A DNA stretch of 64,000 bases from JAAYTY01 sp964569245 (lineage in GTDB: Bacteria; Fermentibacterota; Fermentibacteria; Fermentibacterales; Fermentibacteraceae). The first letter of the stretch is position 1; every line of letters starts with the position of its first letter. Below the pieces are notes generated by a model, which saw only the letters and a list, made by a program, of their open reading frames with translations, was not told the DNA's origin and did no database searches. Position numbers and translations under genes: made by a program. Below, piece by piece: positions 33,741-43,266 of this stretch. The stretch spans positions 51,225 to 115,224 of the forward strand of contig CAZMTK010000008.1 in assembly GCA_964569245.1 (NCBI GenBank), read 5' to 3'.

Positions 33741-35267
33741 TCAGCCCCTTTCCAGCATCTCCAGGAGTTCCGTGAAGGCGCCCGAGCCTATCAGTCCCTC
33801 CACGGCCTCGATGTCGGCTCCGAACTGCCGGTCTCCGTCGAGGGGCGTCGCCGCCGCTGATATCATCTCCAGAGCCTTCATGGTGCCCCTGCCCGGCCTG
33901 CCCCTTCCTGCAAGCCGGTGCGCCTGGAAGCCGCAGTAGAGCTCTGTGGCCACCACCCTCCGCACGTTCGTCGCGACCTCGGCGGCCTGCCTCGCCGCAG
34001 TGGTCCCCATCGAGACGTGATCCTCCTGGGCGCCGCTCACGCTGATGCTGTCGGAGCTCGCGGGATGGACCAGCACCTTGTTCTCGCTGACCAGCGAGGC
34101 GGCCGTGTACTGGGCGATCATCAAGCCCGAGTTGAGGCCCGGCTCCGGAGACAGGAACGCCGGGAGGCCGCTGAGGTCCGGGTTCAGCAGCCTTTCCATG
34201 CGTCTCTCTGAGATGCTGCCCAGCTCGGCGACCGCCAGAGCCAGATGGTCGGAGGCCAGAGCTACCGGCTGGCCGTGGAAGTTCCCCCCGCTGACGAAGG
34301 AGCCGCTGCCGAGCATCAGCGGATTGTCGGTGGCCGAGGACAGCTCCACCGAGAGGGTCTCTTCGACGTATCTCATCGCATCGCGCGTGGCGCCATGGAC
34401 CTGGGGGGTGCATCTGAGCGAATAGGAATCCTGGACTCTCGGGCAGTCCCTGTGTGACAGGATGATCTCGCTGCCCTCCGTCATGCGCCTGAGGTTGGCG
34501 CCCGACGCCAGCGCCCCGGGGTGCGGCCTCAGCGACAGCAGCTCCTCGTCGAATGCGGCTCCCGTTCCGAGGAGCGCCTCCAGAGTGATCGCAGCTGCGG
34601 CGTCGGCCGCAGAGAGGATGTTCCGGGCGTCCAGCAGGGTGCAGGAGGCGATGGCTGTCATGACGGGCGTCCCGTTGATCAGTGCGAGACCCTCCTTTGC
34701 AGCGGGGCGGAGTGGCTCGAGGCCCAGTCTGGCAAGAGCCTCGCTTCCGCTGAGAGCCTCCCCTCCGGCAGTGCACATTCCCTCCCCCAGCAGCGGCAGG
34801 CACATGTGCGCGAGCGGGGCAAGGTCACCCGAGGCCCCCAGCGAGCCCTTGGATGGGATGACGGGAAGGATGTCGCCGTTGGCGAACGCAAGGAGCATCT
34901 CGACGGTCTCCGGCCGGATTCCCGAGCGGCCCCTCGCAAGGGAGGAAGCTCTCAGGAAGAGAGTCACCCTGACGACGTCGGAAGGCAGCGGTTCCCCGGT
35001 TCCGCATGCGTGGCTCCTCAGGAGGTTCACCTGGAGCAGCGATAGGTCCGCCGGGGATATCACGGTGGTAGCCAGGCGCCCGAAGCCCGTATTGATCCCA
35101 TAGACGGGACGGGCCTCCAGCAGAAGCTCTTCCACCCGCCTCCTTGCGGCCTCCATGGATGCACGGGCATCCGCGCCCAGCCTTATCGCCGCCCCGCGTC
35201 TGACCGCCGACACTTCGTCCAGGTTCGTTCCAGAGGTCCCGATTGTTATCGCGTGGTTCAAGATCAT
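33741..35267 (-). CDS. hutH: Histidine ammonia-lyase
   Basis: 508 residues from ATG 35267. The MIO cofactor forms from A145-S146-G147 in GSLGASGDLAPLAHM. Other signatures: YGINTGFGRLA (catalytic Tyr), QVNLLRSHACGTG, CTPQVHGATRDA and the C-terminal SVSGAQEDHVSMG. It eliminates ammonia from histidine to give urocanate, the first step of Hut degradation. The family also contains phenylalanine and tyrosine lyases; His selectivity fits here but is not certain. A glutamate formimidoyltransferase gene (ftcD) for a later step is at 54303; hutU and hutI are not in the window. Confidence 0.93.
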   Translation of the reverse strand: MILNHAITIGTSGTNLDEVSAVRRGAAIRLGADARASMEAARRRVEELLLEARPVYGINTGFGRLATTVISPADLSLLQVNLLRSHACGTGEPLPSDVVRVTLFLRASSLARGRSGIRPETVEMLLAFANGDILPVIPSKGSLGASGDLAPLAHMCLPLLGEGMCTAGGEALSGSEALARLGLEPLRPAAKEGLALINGTPVMTAIASCTLLDARNILSAADAAAAITLEALLGTGAAFDEELLSLRPHPGALASGANLRRMTEGSEIILSHRDCPRVQDSYSLRCTPQVHGATRDAMRYVEETLSVELSSATDNPLMLGSGSFVSGGNFHGQPVALASDHLALAVAELGSISERRMERLLNPDLSGLPAFLSPEPGLNSGLMIAQYTAASLVSENKVLVHPASSDSISVSGAQEDHVSMGTTAARQAAEVATNVRRVVATELYCGFQAHRLAGRGRPGRGTMKALEMISAAATPLDGDRQFGADIEAVEGLIGSGAFTELLEMLERG

Positions 35268-35458
35268 CTCCGTTCTCGACAACCGCCCGCTCCAACGCCG
35301 GAATATTGCCGCGTCCGGGGCTGGAACCCACTCCATAGGGGCTGTGCCAAACTGACCGGAGAACCAGCCTCCCACCTGCGATCCCGTTCATCCCTTCTCA
35401 TTCCATATCTATGTTCTGCAAGTATTTACAACATCATGAATCGCCGGGCGTCCCTCTG

Positions 35459-35489
35459 GCATATCGTATGCTTCACACCTTGTCGGTGT
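35459..35489 (+). promoter_or_regulatory. Two small inverted repeats upstream of groES
   Basis: GCATA-TCG-TATGC (35459-35471) and ACACC-TTGTC-GGTGT (35475-35489) lie 44-74 bases upstream of the groES ATG. No CIRCE element (TTAGCACTC-N9-GAGTGCTAA) is present, so HrcA control is not supported. These repeats may be an operator or 5' UTR stem-loops of a different heat-shock control. The rest of 35268-35532 shows nothing definite. Confidence 0.3.
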
Positions 35490-35532
35490 CCGACTGAGTT
35501 CCTCAAGTACATCTCGAAAGGAGACATTGGCT

Positions 35533-35841
35533 ATGTCGACAAAGGTGCGCCCACTCTTCGACAGGGTCCTCGTGAAGCGCGAGGAGCCGCAGGAGACCGT
35601 GAGGGGAGGAATAGTCCTGCCCGACACCGCCAAGGAGAAGCCCCTCGAGGGCACCGTGATAGCCGTAGGAGACGGCAAGCGCAAGGAGGATGGGGAGGGG
35701 TTCGTGGCCCCCGTGGTCAAGGCGGGGGACAAGGTGCTCATCGGCAAGTACTCCGGTACAGAGGTGAAGATAGACGGGGACGAGTACGTCATAGTCCGCG
35801 AGGATGACATCCTGGCGGTCGTGGACACCAAGAAGAAGTAG
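35533..35841 (+). CDS. groES: Co-chaperonin GroES
   Basis: 102 residues from ATG 35533 (AAAGGAG about 10 bases upstream; a TTG at 35527 is in frame but too close). Typical Cpn10: VRPLFDRVLVKREEPQETVRGGIVLPDTAKEKP contains the mobile loop (GGIVLPDTA), followed by KVLIGKYSGTEVKIDGDEYVIVREDDILAVV in segments. It caps GroEL. It is followed by groEL after 27 bases. Confidence 0.98.
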   Translation: MSTKVRPLFDRVLVKREEPQETVRGGIVLPDTAKEKPLEGTVIAVGDGKRKEDGEGFVAPVVKAGDKVLIGKYSGTEVKIDGDEYVIVREDDILAVVDTKKK

Positions 35842-35868
35842 TCAGGAAGCGAGCGGAGGACGATACAG

Positions 35869-37497
<1,629 letters not shown>

Positions 37498-37513
37498 AAG
37501 CGGGATGATGCAT

Positions 37514-37571
37514 CCACCGGGCTGAGGCCCGGTGGAGGACGGGCCCGGGGGCGCGAGTCCCCGGGCCCTTT
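37514..37571 (+). terminator. Double-hairpin terminator of groESL
   Basis: Two stems follow the groEL stop. First, CCACCGGGC-TGAG-GCCCGGTGG (37514-37535, 9 bp). Second, GGGCCCGGGG (37541-37550) with CCCCGGGCCC (37559-37568), a 10-bp stem with an 8-base loop, followed by TTT. The second is the likely intrinsic terminator. Confidence 0.8.
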
Positions 37572-37698
37572 GCATGGAGCGGACCCTGCTGCCGGGCGCT
37601 ACACTGAATACGCAGGGCCGGCCCTCACCTGCGACACTGCTCCCCCGCTCACCTGTGTCCGCATACTGTTCAAAGCTGCAGACCCGGGAGGACTTGTC

Positions 37699-38313
37699 AT
37701 GACGCTCCCGGCAGTGCTCTCGATCGCGATCCTTTCCGCCTTGCCGCAAGGCGGTGTCAGGCTCGGGCACCCGGTTCTGTGCAGCTCCAACGACGACCTG
37801 TTGCAGTACGACGACGGGACGGCCTACTGGCTTACCTGGAGCGGTCTCTACAGAGGAGTGTGGTGGGACCTGGAAGACTTCTGTCCGGGCATGCCCGGCT
37901 GCAATGTCTGCGAGATGGAGTACTGGTTCTACCACCATGCGAGCTATCCATGGGACACTTCGGCCTTCTATGCGGAACTTTGCGACGGCACGCCCGTCGC
38001 CCCCACTGCCGAGGTATGGAACGAGTCGGTCACGGCGGTGCACTACGCTCCCTGCCATGCCCAGCCCGACGACGTGTTCGTCTATGACAACTTCTGGTCG
38101 CTGGTGAACACGGAGATGTCGGCCGGCGGCTGGCCGTCGTTACTCGGCGACAATACGCCTCAATCGGTCAGCCACAGCTTCTTCAGCGACGACTTCGTGG
38201 AGTGGCAGCCCTGGATCATGGGCGGAGCCACCGCGAACGACTTCTTCGTGAGGATCGGGATCGGATTAAAGCTGACGGAATCCACCTGGGGGGGATCAAG
38301 GCGCTGTTCCTGA
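37699..38313 (+). CDS. Exported protein with frameshifted TWGxIKALF tail
   Basis: ATG 37699 has GGGAGG 7 bases upstream. The product (204 residues as read) starts with a signal peptide (MTLPAVLSIAILSALPQGG). It has an aromatic, Cys-bearing mature part (YWLTWSGLYRGVWWDLEDFC, CNVCEMEYWFYHH). As read it ends STWGGSRRCS. The codons pass through a run of seven G at 38288-38294. One base more or fewer restores STWGGIKALFLTAD (or STWGIKALF...), ending at TGA 38322-38324. This is the same tail seen on two other exported proteins here. So either the sequence has an indel error or the tail is switched off by slippage. Function unknown. Confidence 0.72.
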   Translation: MTLPAVLSIAILSALPQGGVRLGHPVLCSSNDDLLQYDDGTAYWLTWSGLYRGVWWDLEDFCPGMPGCNVCEMEYWFYHHASYPWDTSAFYAELCDGTPVAPTAEVWNESVTAVHYAPCHAQPDDVFVYDNFWSLVNTEMSAGGWPSLLGDNTPQSVSHSFFSDDFVEWQPWIMGGATANDFFVRIGIGLKLTESTWGGSRRCS

Positions 38314-38418
38314 CAGCCGACTGACATCCGCAGTTCCTCGTCATGCCGGCCAAGGTGAGCTGCTGATGCACTCCAGCCGGAGTGCCCGAGCCTGCCGACT
38401 GACGGCTGTCTTCCGCTC

Positions 38419-38769
38419 CTACTCCTCCGGCGGGCGGAGCTCGAACGGGATGGTTATCCTTATGTCTCCCATGCCCTGCTCGAGCGGGTCGAACCTGATG
38501 GCCGAAACGACCTCTTCGAGGCCCAGAGCCACGGGAGCCACGGAACTGTCACTGGAGACCTCTATGCCGCCCGCGAACCCATCGCGGGTTATCGTCAGGG
38601 AAACGGTAATGGTGCCGGCAGCATCCGGCGCCTCCTCCAGGTAGTCTTCGTAGGCCGCGGCTACAGCCGTCTGCAGGGGTCCCAGCCTCTCCATGATCGC
38701 CTCCAGGTCGCCCTCTGTCTGCGCGAGCGCTGCGAAAGCCAGCATCATCGAGACAGGCAACGTTCTCAT
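38419..38769 (-). CDS. Exported AgmX/PglI-type C-terminal-domain protein
   Basis: 116 residues from ATG 38769 (GGAGG 7 bases upstream), with a signal peptide (MRTLPVSMMLAFAALAQ). The rest is one TonB-like AgmX/PglI C-terminal domain: Y-x2-YL...AGTITVSLTITRDGFAGGIEVSSDS...IRFDPLEQGMGDIRITIPFEL, paraphrased from the residues. It resembles the last ~90 residues of the 38919 gene product, so a stand-alone periplasmic copy of that domain is encoded right after it. It is the last gene of the motor-like cluster, separated from it by a 149-base gap holding a strong hairpin. Confidence 0.78.
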   Translation of the reverse strand: MRTLPVSMMLAFAALAQTEGDLEAIMERLGPLQTAVAAAYEDYLEEAPDAAGTITVSLTITRDGFAGGIEVSSDSSVAPVALGLEEVVSAIRFDPLEQGMGDIRITIPFELRPPEE

Positions 38770-38869
38770 GTCGGAACCTCCGTTCGCCATCGTTCGGGCT
38801 CGACGCATCCCCCTGCCGTCGCGCTGCAGGAACTCGGGCGCCAGGGGATTCAGGACCCGGGAACGTACA

Positions 38870-38895
38870 GGGCCCGGCGGCGACCCGCCGGGCCC
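38870..38895 (-). terminator. Intercistronic hairpin in the motor-like cluster
   Basis: GGGCCCGGCGG (38870-38880) and CCGCCGGGCCC (38885-38895) form a perfect 11-bp stem with a 4-base loop. It lies between the FHA-like gene and the last gene of the cluster. On the minus strand there is no U-tract, so it may reduce rather than stop transcription, or protect the upstream mRNA from 3' decay. Confidence 0.5.
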
Positions 38896-38918
38896 TTGAC
38901 TGCCGTCCGGCACGGACA

Positions 38919-40808
38919 CTATTCCGGCGGCACCAGCACGAATGGCACCGACACCGGCAGGTCGGAGGTCTGGCCTTCTGCGGGTCCGAAGTTCAGCCCG
39001 GCGACGGCGGACTGTATCGTAGGGACGAGGCTCGAGAGCTCACCTGGGGCGTTCACCACGACACCGGTCACCGCACCGCTTGGTGTGATGTTGAACGATA
39101 TCTGGACGGTGCCGCCGGCGGTGGGGTTCGTTCTGAGGAGGCTCTCGTACGCGGTCTGTATCCTCATCTTGATCACGTTGATGCGTCTGCGGATGTCCGT
39201 CATGTTCCGCTGACCCAGGTCCAGGGCCTCGCCCGATGCCGTTGCGCTGAAGCTCACCGAAGCCGCCCGGTGCACCGCCTCTATGTCGCTCTGAGAAACC
39301 GTCTCAGCCGTACCGACGACTCCTCCGCCTGCAGGCACAAGAGCGCCGATTCCCCCGGAGCCCCCTCCGCCGCCCCCGGCGATGAGGGCTTCTCCGCTCT
39401 GGCCCGATGCCAGCCCGAGGCCCGAGGAGGCTGCCGCCTGGAGGTCGCCTATGAAGCCCGCCCCTCCGCCAACGCCCTGCGTTCCGTAGGCGGCGAAGCC
39501 GATGTCCTGAAGTACGCCCTGGCCTGCGGCAGCGCCGGCGGCCACTCCAGATGGACCCTCGCCGCCTCCGCCGGGAGCCCCGCCGCCGGGGCCGCCAACG
39601 GTGCCGATCTGCTCGCCGATCTCCGACTCGGAGATTATCTCCTCGCCAAGCCCCTCCATCTGAGGGGTGTTCTGAGCCAGGCTGGCGACGCGGGCGGTTG
39701 GCGCCCGTCTCAGGATCTGCGCCTTCGACTCGAAGTGCACGGTCACGAGCCTGTCGAAGGCCGCACCGAGAACCAGGGCCGCGAACAGAACGATGCCCAT
39801 CGCGAACTGCAGGACGTTCTTCTCTGTGCCTGAACCCTTGAGGGCGATCGCATCGTGCGGCCTGGCAGCGAACTCGCCCCACTCGTAGCGGGACGGGACG
39901 AAGGGCTTCTTCTCGGGCTCCCTGGGCTTCTCCACGACCTTGACCGGAGCCGGAGGCATGGCGAATCCGAAGAAGATCTCCGTTTCTCCGATCGTGAAGA
40001 CTCCCGAGACATTCTTGTCCAGAGTCCAGAGGTAGGGCTCGCCCGGCTTCTCCTGCCTCATGAGGTTGCGCTCGACGAGGGTGCTGAACGGAATGATGCT
40101 GCCCTTGACCTCCACCCCGCCCTTGATGTCGGGAAGGAGCTTCATGAGATATTTTCCGCCCTGCGGCTCGAGCAGAGTGTGTATCCTGGGCAGCCCGGCG
40201 CCCTTCACGCACACGGTGTTGTAATCGGCTTCGCCTATGGTCATTATCCCGGCGTTCGGATAGACCTCCTGTCGAGGCATGCCGGGCCTCTCCACCAGCA
40301 GCTTGAGCACCCTGGGGTCGTCCTTCTCGGGCTCGGCAGGGGCGGCAGCGGCCTTCTCTGGTTCCTTGCGCGCTGGCTTGTCCGGCTCCTTGCGCGCTGG
40401 CGGGGCGATGAAGCCGAAGTGGATGACATAGGCTCCGGCCATGACCTGCCCCTGGTCGCCGTACTTGACGTTGATCTGGTAGAGACCCTGCTCGTCCCTC
40501 GGGAAGATGCCGAGATCCCTGAGGTCGGCGAAGTTCAGCCTGGTGCCGTCGGTGGAGGTGACGAGAGCGTTCATCCCCTCCGCCAGTCTGAGGGTCCAGG
40601 AGTCCTTGTCTGCACCCGGGGTGATGAGGGCCAGGCTCTCGGGAAGCCCCTCGCCGTCAACGATGATGCTGTTGTTGTAGCCTGTTCCGAGCCTTACCGG
40701 ATCTCGGCCGGGGATGAGCTTGCTCACGATCCTGCCGTCGTGCATTACGGCGACAGCCAGGACCTTTCGCTCCGCCGGCACTCCTCCCGCCGGAACCTGG
40801 TCGCTCAT
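38919..40808 (-). CDS. Inner-membrane protein: two FHA-like domains, one TM, Gly-rich linker, AgmX/PglI tail (GltG-like)
   Basis: 629 residues. Two beta-rich FHA-like domains lie in the cytoplasmic part (about 14-135 and 165-285; both have G-x2-N/T patterns such as RLGTGYNNSIIVDGEG and MTIGEADYNTVCVKG). They are joined by an octapeptide repeat (PARKEPDK/PARKEPEK). One transmembrane helix follows (331-350), then a periplasmic Gly/Ala-rich region (about 400-500). The C-terminal ~90 residues are of the AgmX/PglI TonB-like type (RTNPTAGGTVQISFNITPSG). Domain order matches what I recall of myxobacterial GltG. The ATG overlaps the upstream exbD stop by 4 bases. Confidence 0.8.
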   Translation of the reverse strand: MSDQVPAGGVPAERKVLAVAVMHDGRIVSKLIPGRDPVRLGTGYNNSIIVDGEGLPESLALITPGADKDSWTLRLAEGMNALVTSTDGTRLNFADLRDLGIFPRDEQGLYQINVKYGDQGQVMAGAYVIHFGFIAPPARKEPDKPARKEPEKAAAAPAEPEKDDPRVLKLLVERPGMPRQEVYPNAGIMTIGEADYNTVCVKGAGLPRIHTLLEPQGGKYLMKLLPDIKGGVEVKGSIIPFSTLVERNLMRQEKPGEPYLWTLDKNVSGVFTIGETEIFFGFAMPPAPVKVVEKPREPEKKPFVPSRYEWGEFAARPHDAIALKGSGTEKNVLQFAMGIVLFAALVLGAAFDRLVTVHFESKAQILRRAPTARVASLAQNTPQMEGLGEEIISESEIGEQIGTVGGPGGGAPGGGGEGPSGVAAGAAAGQGVLQDIGFAAYGTQGVGGGAGFIGDLQAAASSGLGLASGQSGEALIAGGGGGGSGGIGALVPAGGGVVGTAETVSQSDIEAVHRAASVSFSATASGEALDLGQRNMTDIRRRINVIKMRIQTAYESLLRTNPTAGGTVQISFNITPSGAVTGVVVNAPGELSSLVPTIQSAVAGLNFGPAEGQTSDLPVSVPFVLVPPE

Positions 40809-41341
40809 GCTTCAGCCCTGCCTTCGTGCTTGATCACTTCCAGGTTCTGGGTCGCGAACCCTGCCTCAGAGCAGCTCGACATCACCCTCTGGAGGAGGAT
40901 CGCGGGTATCGCGACATCTCCCTGGATGTTGATCTTCATGTCCTCCTCGTCGATGGTACCCTGAAGGCGGCGTGTGTATTCCATGTGGTCACGCAGCCTC
41001 GTTACGAGCTCGGGAATGGAGTTCCCGGTGGCGAGGAGCTGGGGGGTCACCTGGACTATCGGGTCGCCGTCCACGACTACGACCTGGTTGTTGATCTGGA
41101 TCTCCAGCTTCAGGCTGACAGGATTGTCGGACCTCGACCTCGGGAGGGTCAGGGCGTCGCTGAGGGTGACTATCTGGCCGTCCGCGCTGTAGGACATGAG
41201 GAGGAAGACCACGAGGATGGTGAACATGTCTATCATCGAGGTCATCTGGACTTCCACCCTCCTGCCCTTGCCCCTTATCAGGGCCTTGGTCTTGTTGTAG
41301 CCCAGAAGGAGCGGCAGGTGCCTCTTTGTGGGGGCGCTCAT
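40805..41341 (-). CDS. ExbD/TolR-family protein with intact channel Asp
   Basis: 178 residues. A single N-terminal transmembrane helix contains the conserved ion-carrying Asp: MTSMIDMFTILVVFLLMSYS, D38. The periplasmic part has the ExbD/TolR fold (LEIQINNQVVVVDGDPIV, IPELVTRLRDHMEYTR, NIQGDVAIPAILLQRVM). With the ExbB/TolQ protein it should form a proton- or sodium-driven motor. GGGAG lies upstream. It follows the other exbD by 3 bases. Confidence 0.9.
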   Translation of the reverse strand: MSAPTKRHLPLLLGYNKTKALIRGKGRRVEVQMTSMIDMFTILVVFLLMSYSADGQIVTLSDALTLPRSRSDNPVSLKLEIQINNQVVVVDGDPIVQVTPQLLATGNSIPELVTRLRDHMEYTRRLQGTIDEEDMKINIQGDVAIPAILLQRVMSSCSEAGFATQNLEVIKHEGRAEA

Positions 41342-41344
41342 GCG

Positions 41345-41908
41345 TCATCTCCCCATGGCGGCGTTCGTCGCGTTCCTGACCGCCGCGCTGGGCGCCACCT
41401 GGAGGCCTGGCTGATCGAAGCCGGCGTCTGCGCAGGCGTCGATGGCGCTGATGATGTTGTCGTATCTCGTCCTCTCGACGGTGAGTATCGTCACCTTGTG
41501 GAACTCGATCTGCGGATACGCCTCGCCAAGGAGCCTGTGGACCTCGGCGGCCTTGGTCCGCAGCGAGTCGAAGTCGAAGGTGATCACCTCCTCGCCGTTC
41601 ACGACCTGGCTCACCGCATAGCACACATGAACGGTTCCGGCGACGGTGCCGATGAACATCTCCTCGTCGGTGATGATCACCTTGGGCTGCAGCCTGTCCT
41701 CCTCCGACCTCGCCAGGTTCGCGACAGCTCCCGCCCCGGCCGATCCGATGCCCTCGGTCTGAGCCATGGTGATGACCGTGATCTGCAGGAACGAGGCGGA
41801 CAGCAGAAGGAAGGGGATGATGCAGCAGAACAGGTTCATCACAGGGAGGAGGTCTATTGACTCCGTCTTCCTGAGCCTGTGGCTCCTGCCGCTGGCTGCC
41901 TTCGCCAT
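41345..41908 (-). CDS. ExbD/TolR-family protein with Asp replaced by Asn
   Basis: 187 residues from ATG 41908 (sharing a base with the exbB stop). ExbD-like: ESIDLLPVMNLFCCIIPFLL is the single TM helix. The position of the ion-translocating Asp in ExbD (P-x-x-D) is N25 here (LPVMN). The nearby D19 aligns with the INVTP residue rather than the channel Asp. The periplasmic part is HVCYAVSQVVNGEEVITF ... FHKVTILTVERTRYDNIISAIDACADAGF. So this paralogue probably cannot carry protons and may be a structural or regulatory partner of the other ExbD. Confidence 0.85.
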   Translation of the reverse strand: MAKAASGRSHRLRKTESIDLLPVMNLFCCIIPFLLLSASFLQITVITMAQTEGIGSAGAGAVANLARSEEDRLQPKVIITDEEMFIGTVAGTVHVCYAVSQVVNGEEVITFDFDSLRTKAAEVHRLLGEAYPQIEFHKVTILTVERTRYDNIISAIDACADAGFDQPGLQVAPSAAVRNATNAAMGR

Positions 41909-42777
41909 CAGCCTTCCTTCCTGGCCTGGGCAAGCATGTTGATGACCATGACCGAGTACCTGTCGATGTCGTCGACGAGCTGGTCGGACTTGTTGGAGAG
42001 GAACGAGTGGATGATCAGCGTGGGTATGGCGACTATGAGCCCGAAGGCGGTCGTGTTCATCGCGACGGCGATGCCGTTCGCGAGGATTCTGCCCTTGGTC
42101 TCGGGGTCGGCGACCGACACGGCGCCGAACGCCTGTATCAGGCCGAAGATGGTGCCGAGCAGGCCGGTCATCGTAGCGACGTTGGCTATGACCGCGAGGT
42201 ACGAGAGCCTCGCGTTTAGGCGGGGAAGCTCGGCCAGGGCCATCTCGTCCACGGCGTTCTGGATGTCCCTCTCGGTCCCCCTGTAGTTCCTGAGCGCGGC
42301 CTCGATGATCCGGGCCAGCGGCGCATCGTGCTCGGCAGCAGTGGCGATGGCGCCCTCGATGGAGCCCTTGCGGACCAGGTCGGCCACGCGAGCCATGAAG
42401 TCCTCCGGACGGATGTTCGCCTGGAAGTAGAGGAAGACGAACCTCTCGACCGATATGGCGAGCCCGATCGCGAGGAAGAGCAGGATGGGCCACATGGCTA
42501 TCCCGCCTTCGCGGAAGAAGCGGGCCACTTCGGAGAGGAGCCCGGGGCGCCCTGCCAGAGCCTCGGAGCCGCCCGTGGCCGCGGAGTCGGCTGGCGGCGT
42601 AGAGTCCGCGAGCACCGCCGCAGCGGTATCCGGGGCCGAAACGGCTGTGCTGTCGGCGGTCATGGTGCTGTCCGCAGTCGAGTCGGCCGCGGCACTCGAA
42701 TCCGCGGGCTGTGCACCGGATACTCCGCACACGGTCAGGCAAGTCACGGTCAGCATCGCCAGCAGGTAGCGCGGCAT
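41908..42777 (-). CDS. ExbB/TolQ/MotA-family proton channel with N-terminal extension
   Basis: 289 residues. An N-terminal signal-like helix (MPRYLLAMLTVTCLTVCGVSG) is followed by about 50 residues rich in Ala, Asp, Ser and Thr, then the three-helix ExbB/TolQ core: ILLFLAIGLAISVERFVFLYF (TM1), then TMTGLLGTIFGLIQAF (TM2, with the conserved GLLGT) and TAFGLIVAIPTLIIHSFL (TM3). The cytoplasmic loop carries EMALAELPRLNARLSYL. It is the channel partner for the two ExbD proteins downstream. The long Ala/Asp/Ser/Thr-rich N-terminal extension is also seen in some MotA/TolQ proteins of TonB systems. Confidence 0.9.
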   Translation of the reverse strand: MPRYLLAMLTVTCLTVCGVSGAQPADSSAAADSTADSTMTADSTAVSAPDTAAAVLADSTPPADSAATGGSEALAGRPGLLSEVARFFREGGIAMWPILLFLAIGLAISVERFVFLYFQANIRPEDFMARVADLVRKGSIEGAIATAAEHDAPLARIIEAALRNYRGTERDIQNAVDEMALAELPRLNARLSYLAVIANVATMTGLLGTIFGLIQAFGAVSVADPETKGRILANGIAVAMNTTAFGLIVAIPTLIIHSFLSNKSDQLVDDIDRYSVMVINMLAQARKEG

Positions 42778-42807
42778 CAGGAGCTCCTCTCGATCAGGGC
42801 GGATCCG

Positions 42808-43266
42808 TCAGAGACCGACGAGATCCAGAACGAGGTTTCCGGCGAGGCCGAGTCCCGCCATCACACCGAAGGCCAGACCCTGCTCCTCGTCACCGTCTGC
42901 ATACATGAATGCCGAATATCCTCCCAGGGCTGCCACGGCGCCATACCTGACGTACCACGGCAGTATGGGAGTGTGTTGCGCCGCGCCCAGAAGAGGCTCG
43001 TCAGCGAAGGCCCCCGGGTAGATGGGGCGCACAATGTCCTCCAGGAAGCTTCTCTCCAGCAATACGTTGCTCAGGCTGGGCGAGCTCTTCAGTATCAGGA
43101 ACATCGCCTGCGGAGTGCGGAGCTCGCCCTGTATGGTGATCTCTTCGAGGATCAGCCTGCCCTCCTCCATCCTGGCTTCCTGCGCAGCCGGGACAGAAGC
43201 GGCAAGCAGCACGAGGACGAGAGCGGCGCAAGGGCGGCCCGCTCCTGCGGACCCGTCAGGAGACAA
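42808..43266 (-). CDS. Small exported protein of the motor-like cluster
   Basis: 152 residues from a TTG at 43266, with GAAGGAGG just upstream and an 11-base overlap with the giant TPR gene. Signal peptide CAALVLVLLAASVPAAQ, then a conserved-looking segment (EEITIQGELRTPQAMFLILK), and one or two hydrophobic segments at the C-terminus (YGAVAALGGYSAFMYA; GLAFGVMAGLGLAGNLVLDL). I do not recognise a named family; the first segment resembles the sequences that precede membrane insertion in AgmX-type clusters. Probably an inner-membrane or periplasmic accessory. Confidence 0.7.
   Translation of the reverse strand: MSPDGSAGAGRPCAALVLVLLAASVPAAQEARMEEGRLILEEITIQGELRTPQAMFLILKSSPSLSNVLLERSFLEDIVRPIYPGAFADEPLLGAAQHTPILPWYVRYGAVAALGGYSAFMYADGDEEQGLAFGVMAGLGLAGNLVLDLVGL

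Noticed and set aside
35268..35532. CIRCE/HrcA operator before groES
   Set aside because: TTAGCACTC-N9-GAGTGCTAA or a close variant is not present.
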